Assembly: GCA_028284635.1 (NCBI GenBank)
Contig: JANQRJ010000013.1
Span: 62,001 to 126,000 of the forward strand
DNA from: Pelagicoccus sp.
GTDB lineage: Bacteria; Verrucomicrobiota; Verrucomicrobiia; Opitutales; Opitutaceae
Length of the DNA stretch: 64,000 nt
Direction of reading: 5' to 3'
This document shows positions 63,432 through 64,000 of this stretch, piece after piece. Position numbers and translations under genes: made by a program. Position 1 is the first letter of the stretch; each line of letters opens with the position of its first letter. The notes below the pieces were generated by a model. That model searched no databases. It had not been told where the DNA came from and saw only the letters and a list, made by a program, of their open reading frames with translations.

Positions 63432-64000
63432 ATGAAACTAAAGGACCAACTTATCGGCCTCATGCAGGCCTCCGACTACGCCCCTCTCGACAAGAAGGGC
63501 ATCTCCACCGAGCTCGGACTCGACAAGAAGAGTCGGCGACGCCTCGACTACGAGCTTCGAGCCCTCCTCGCCAGCGGCGACGTCATCCGCATCAAAGGCG
63601 ACCGCTTCTGCATTCCCAAGGATGTCGATCTCGTCACCGGCCGCATCAAGTTCCGCCAAAAAGGCTCCGCCATCCTCATTCCCGATCCAAGCCCGGACGG
63701 CGAAGAACAACCGAAGATCGAAATCAACGCTGAAGACACCGCCGTCGCCATGCACGACGACCGCGTCGTCGTACGCCTCTACGACTCCGCTCCCACAAAC
63801 CGCCGACGCCCAAGCCGCAAGCCAAACCGCTATCAGCCAACCGGCCCCTTCGGTCGCGTCATCCGCATCCAGGAACGAGCCCGCGAGACCATAGTCGGCG
63901 AGCTCTGCAAGACGCGCTTCTTCCACTACGTCGCCCCCGACGACCCGCGCCACATCCACGACATCTACGTGCCCGACCCACAAAAGTCCGGGCTCGACCC
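63432..64000 (+). CDS. rnr: Ribonuclease R (partial, N-terminal part)
   Basis: The first 189 residues of a RNase R/VacB-type exoribonuclease, cut by the window edge. It opens with a winged-helix-like domain (KGISTELGLDKKSRRRLDYE, LRALLASGDVIRIKGDRFCI) followed by the cold-shock OB domain (VTGRIKFRQKGSAILIPDPS, DDRVVVRLYD). It then enters the second OB part (FGRVIRIQERARETIVGEL). The catalytic RNB domain lies outside. The enzyme degrades structured RNA 3' to 5'. The ATG at 63432 is the only fitting start. Confidence 0.9.
   Translation, partial: MKLKDQLIGLMQASDYAPLDKKGISTELGLDKKSRRRLDYELRALLASGDVIRIKGDRFCIPKDVDLVTGRIKFRQKGSAILIPDPSPDGEEQPKIEINAEDTAVAMHDDRVVVRLYDSAPTNRRRPSRKPNRYQPTGPFGRVIRIQERARETIVGELCKTRFFHYVAPDDPRHIHDIYVPDPQKSGLD

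Overview
The window looks like a chromosomal segment of a marine-type member of the Verrucomicrobiota, class Opitutae (Puniceicoccales/Pelagicoccus-like). This is an inference. It rests on a secreted protein with a VPDSG-CTERM-like tail, on the overall protein flavour, on moderately high GC coding DNA with few strong Shine-Dalgarno sites, and on intergenic spaces crowded with dispersed palindromic repeats. No rRNA, CRISPR array, intact insertion sequence or prophage was seen; one tRNA (Gln, UUG) is present.

Layout. 1-4.4 kb: signalling genes (partial response regulator, periplasmic binding protein, triple-PAS histidine kinase, Rcp1-like response regulator). 4.4-7.3 kb: tRNA-Gln, pyrH, frr, proB. 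7.3-16.2 kb: a 42-bp perfect palindrome, a UvrD/Rep helicase, an OGG1-like glycosylase, an amidohydrolase, a gamma-carbonic-anhydrase-like protein, lnt and a P-loop ATPase. 16.3-21.1 kb: ABC-F ATPase, MscS channel, a stand-alone TonB C-terminal domain protein and a GT4 glycosyltransferase. 21.4-33.3 kb: a methylmalonyl-CoA island. 33.3-36.3 kb: a gene-poor, partly AT-rich stretch with a possible decayed gene and the CTERM protein. 36.4-43.7 kb: an isoaspartyl methyltransferase, three lower-GC small genes, aroB, a DUF362 protein and a TPR lipoprotein. 43.8-53.3 kb: dnaG, rpoD, tatA, mreB-mreC-(insertion)-mreD-mrdA. 53.3-64 kb: TgpA/DUF58/MoxR cluster, cysK, TIGR01777 protein, photolyase, glgA and the start of rnr.

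The methylmalonyl-CoA island is the main functional unit. Two divergent gene sets carry both mutase subunits and the MeaB chaperone on one strand. The other strand carries the epimerase, carboxyltransferase, OadG-like subunit, biotin carrier, OadB-like sodium pump and a CoA-transferase. Together these would run succinyl-CoA to propionyl-CoA while exporting Na+, and then move CoA from propionyl-CoA to succinate. The OadB protein carries an extra segment of about 130 residues, roughly residues 60-189. Its ends resemble the two halves of a biotinyl/lipoyl domain without the biotinylated lysine. This is the best candidate here for something undescribed.

The second theme is repeats. At least six families recur between genes. 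They include GTAGCGCGGAGCTTCAGCCC pairs, about 140-bp elements around CCAAACTCTnnCGAGTTCGG, GAAGTAGAAGCAGATGAAGA purine/pyrimidine hairpins that sit directly behind stop codons, and GGCAAAATCATT motifs. Several supply the stop codons of flanking genes, one lies inside the 5' end of an open reading frame, and one cluster separates mreC from mreD.
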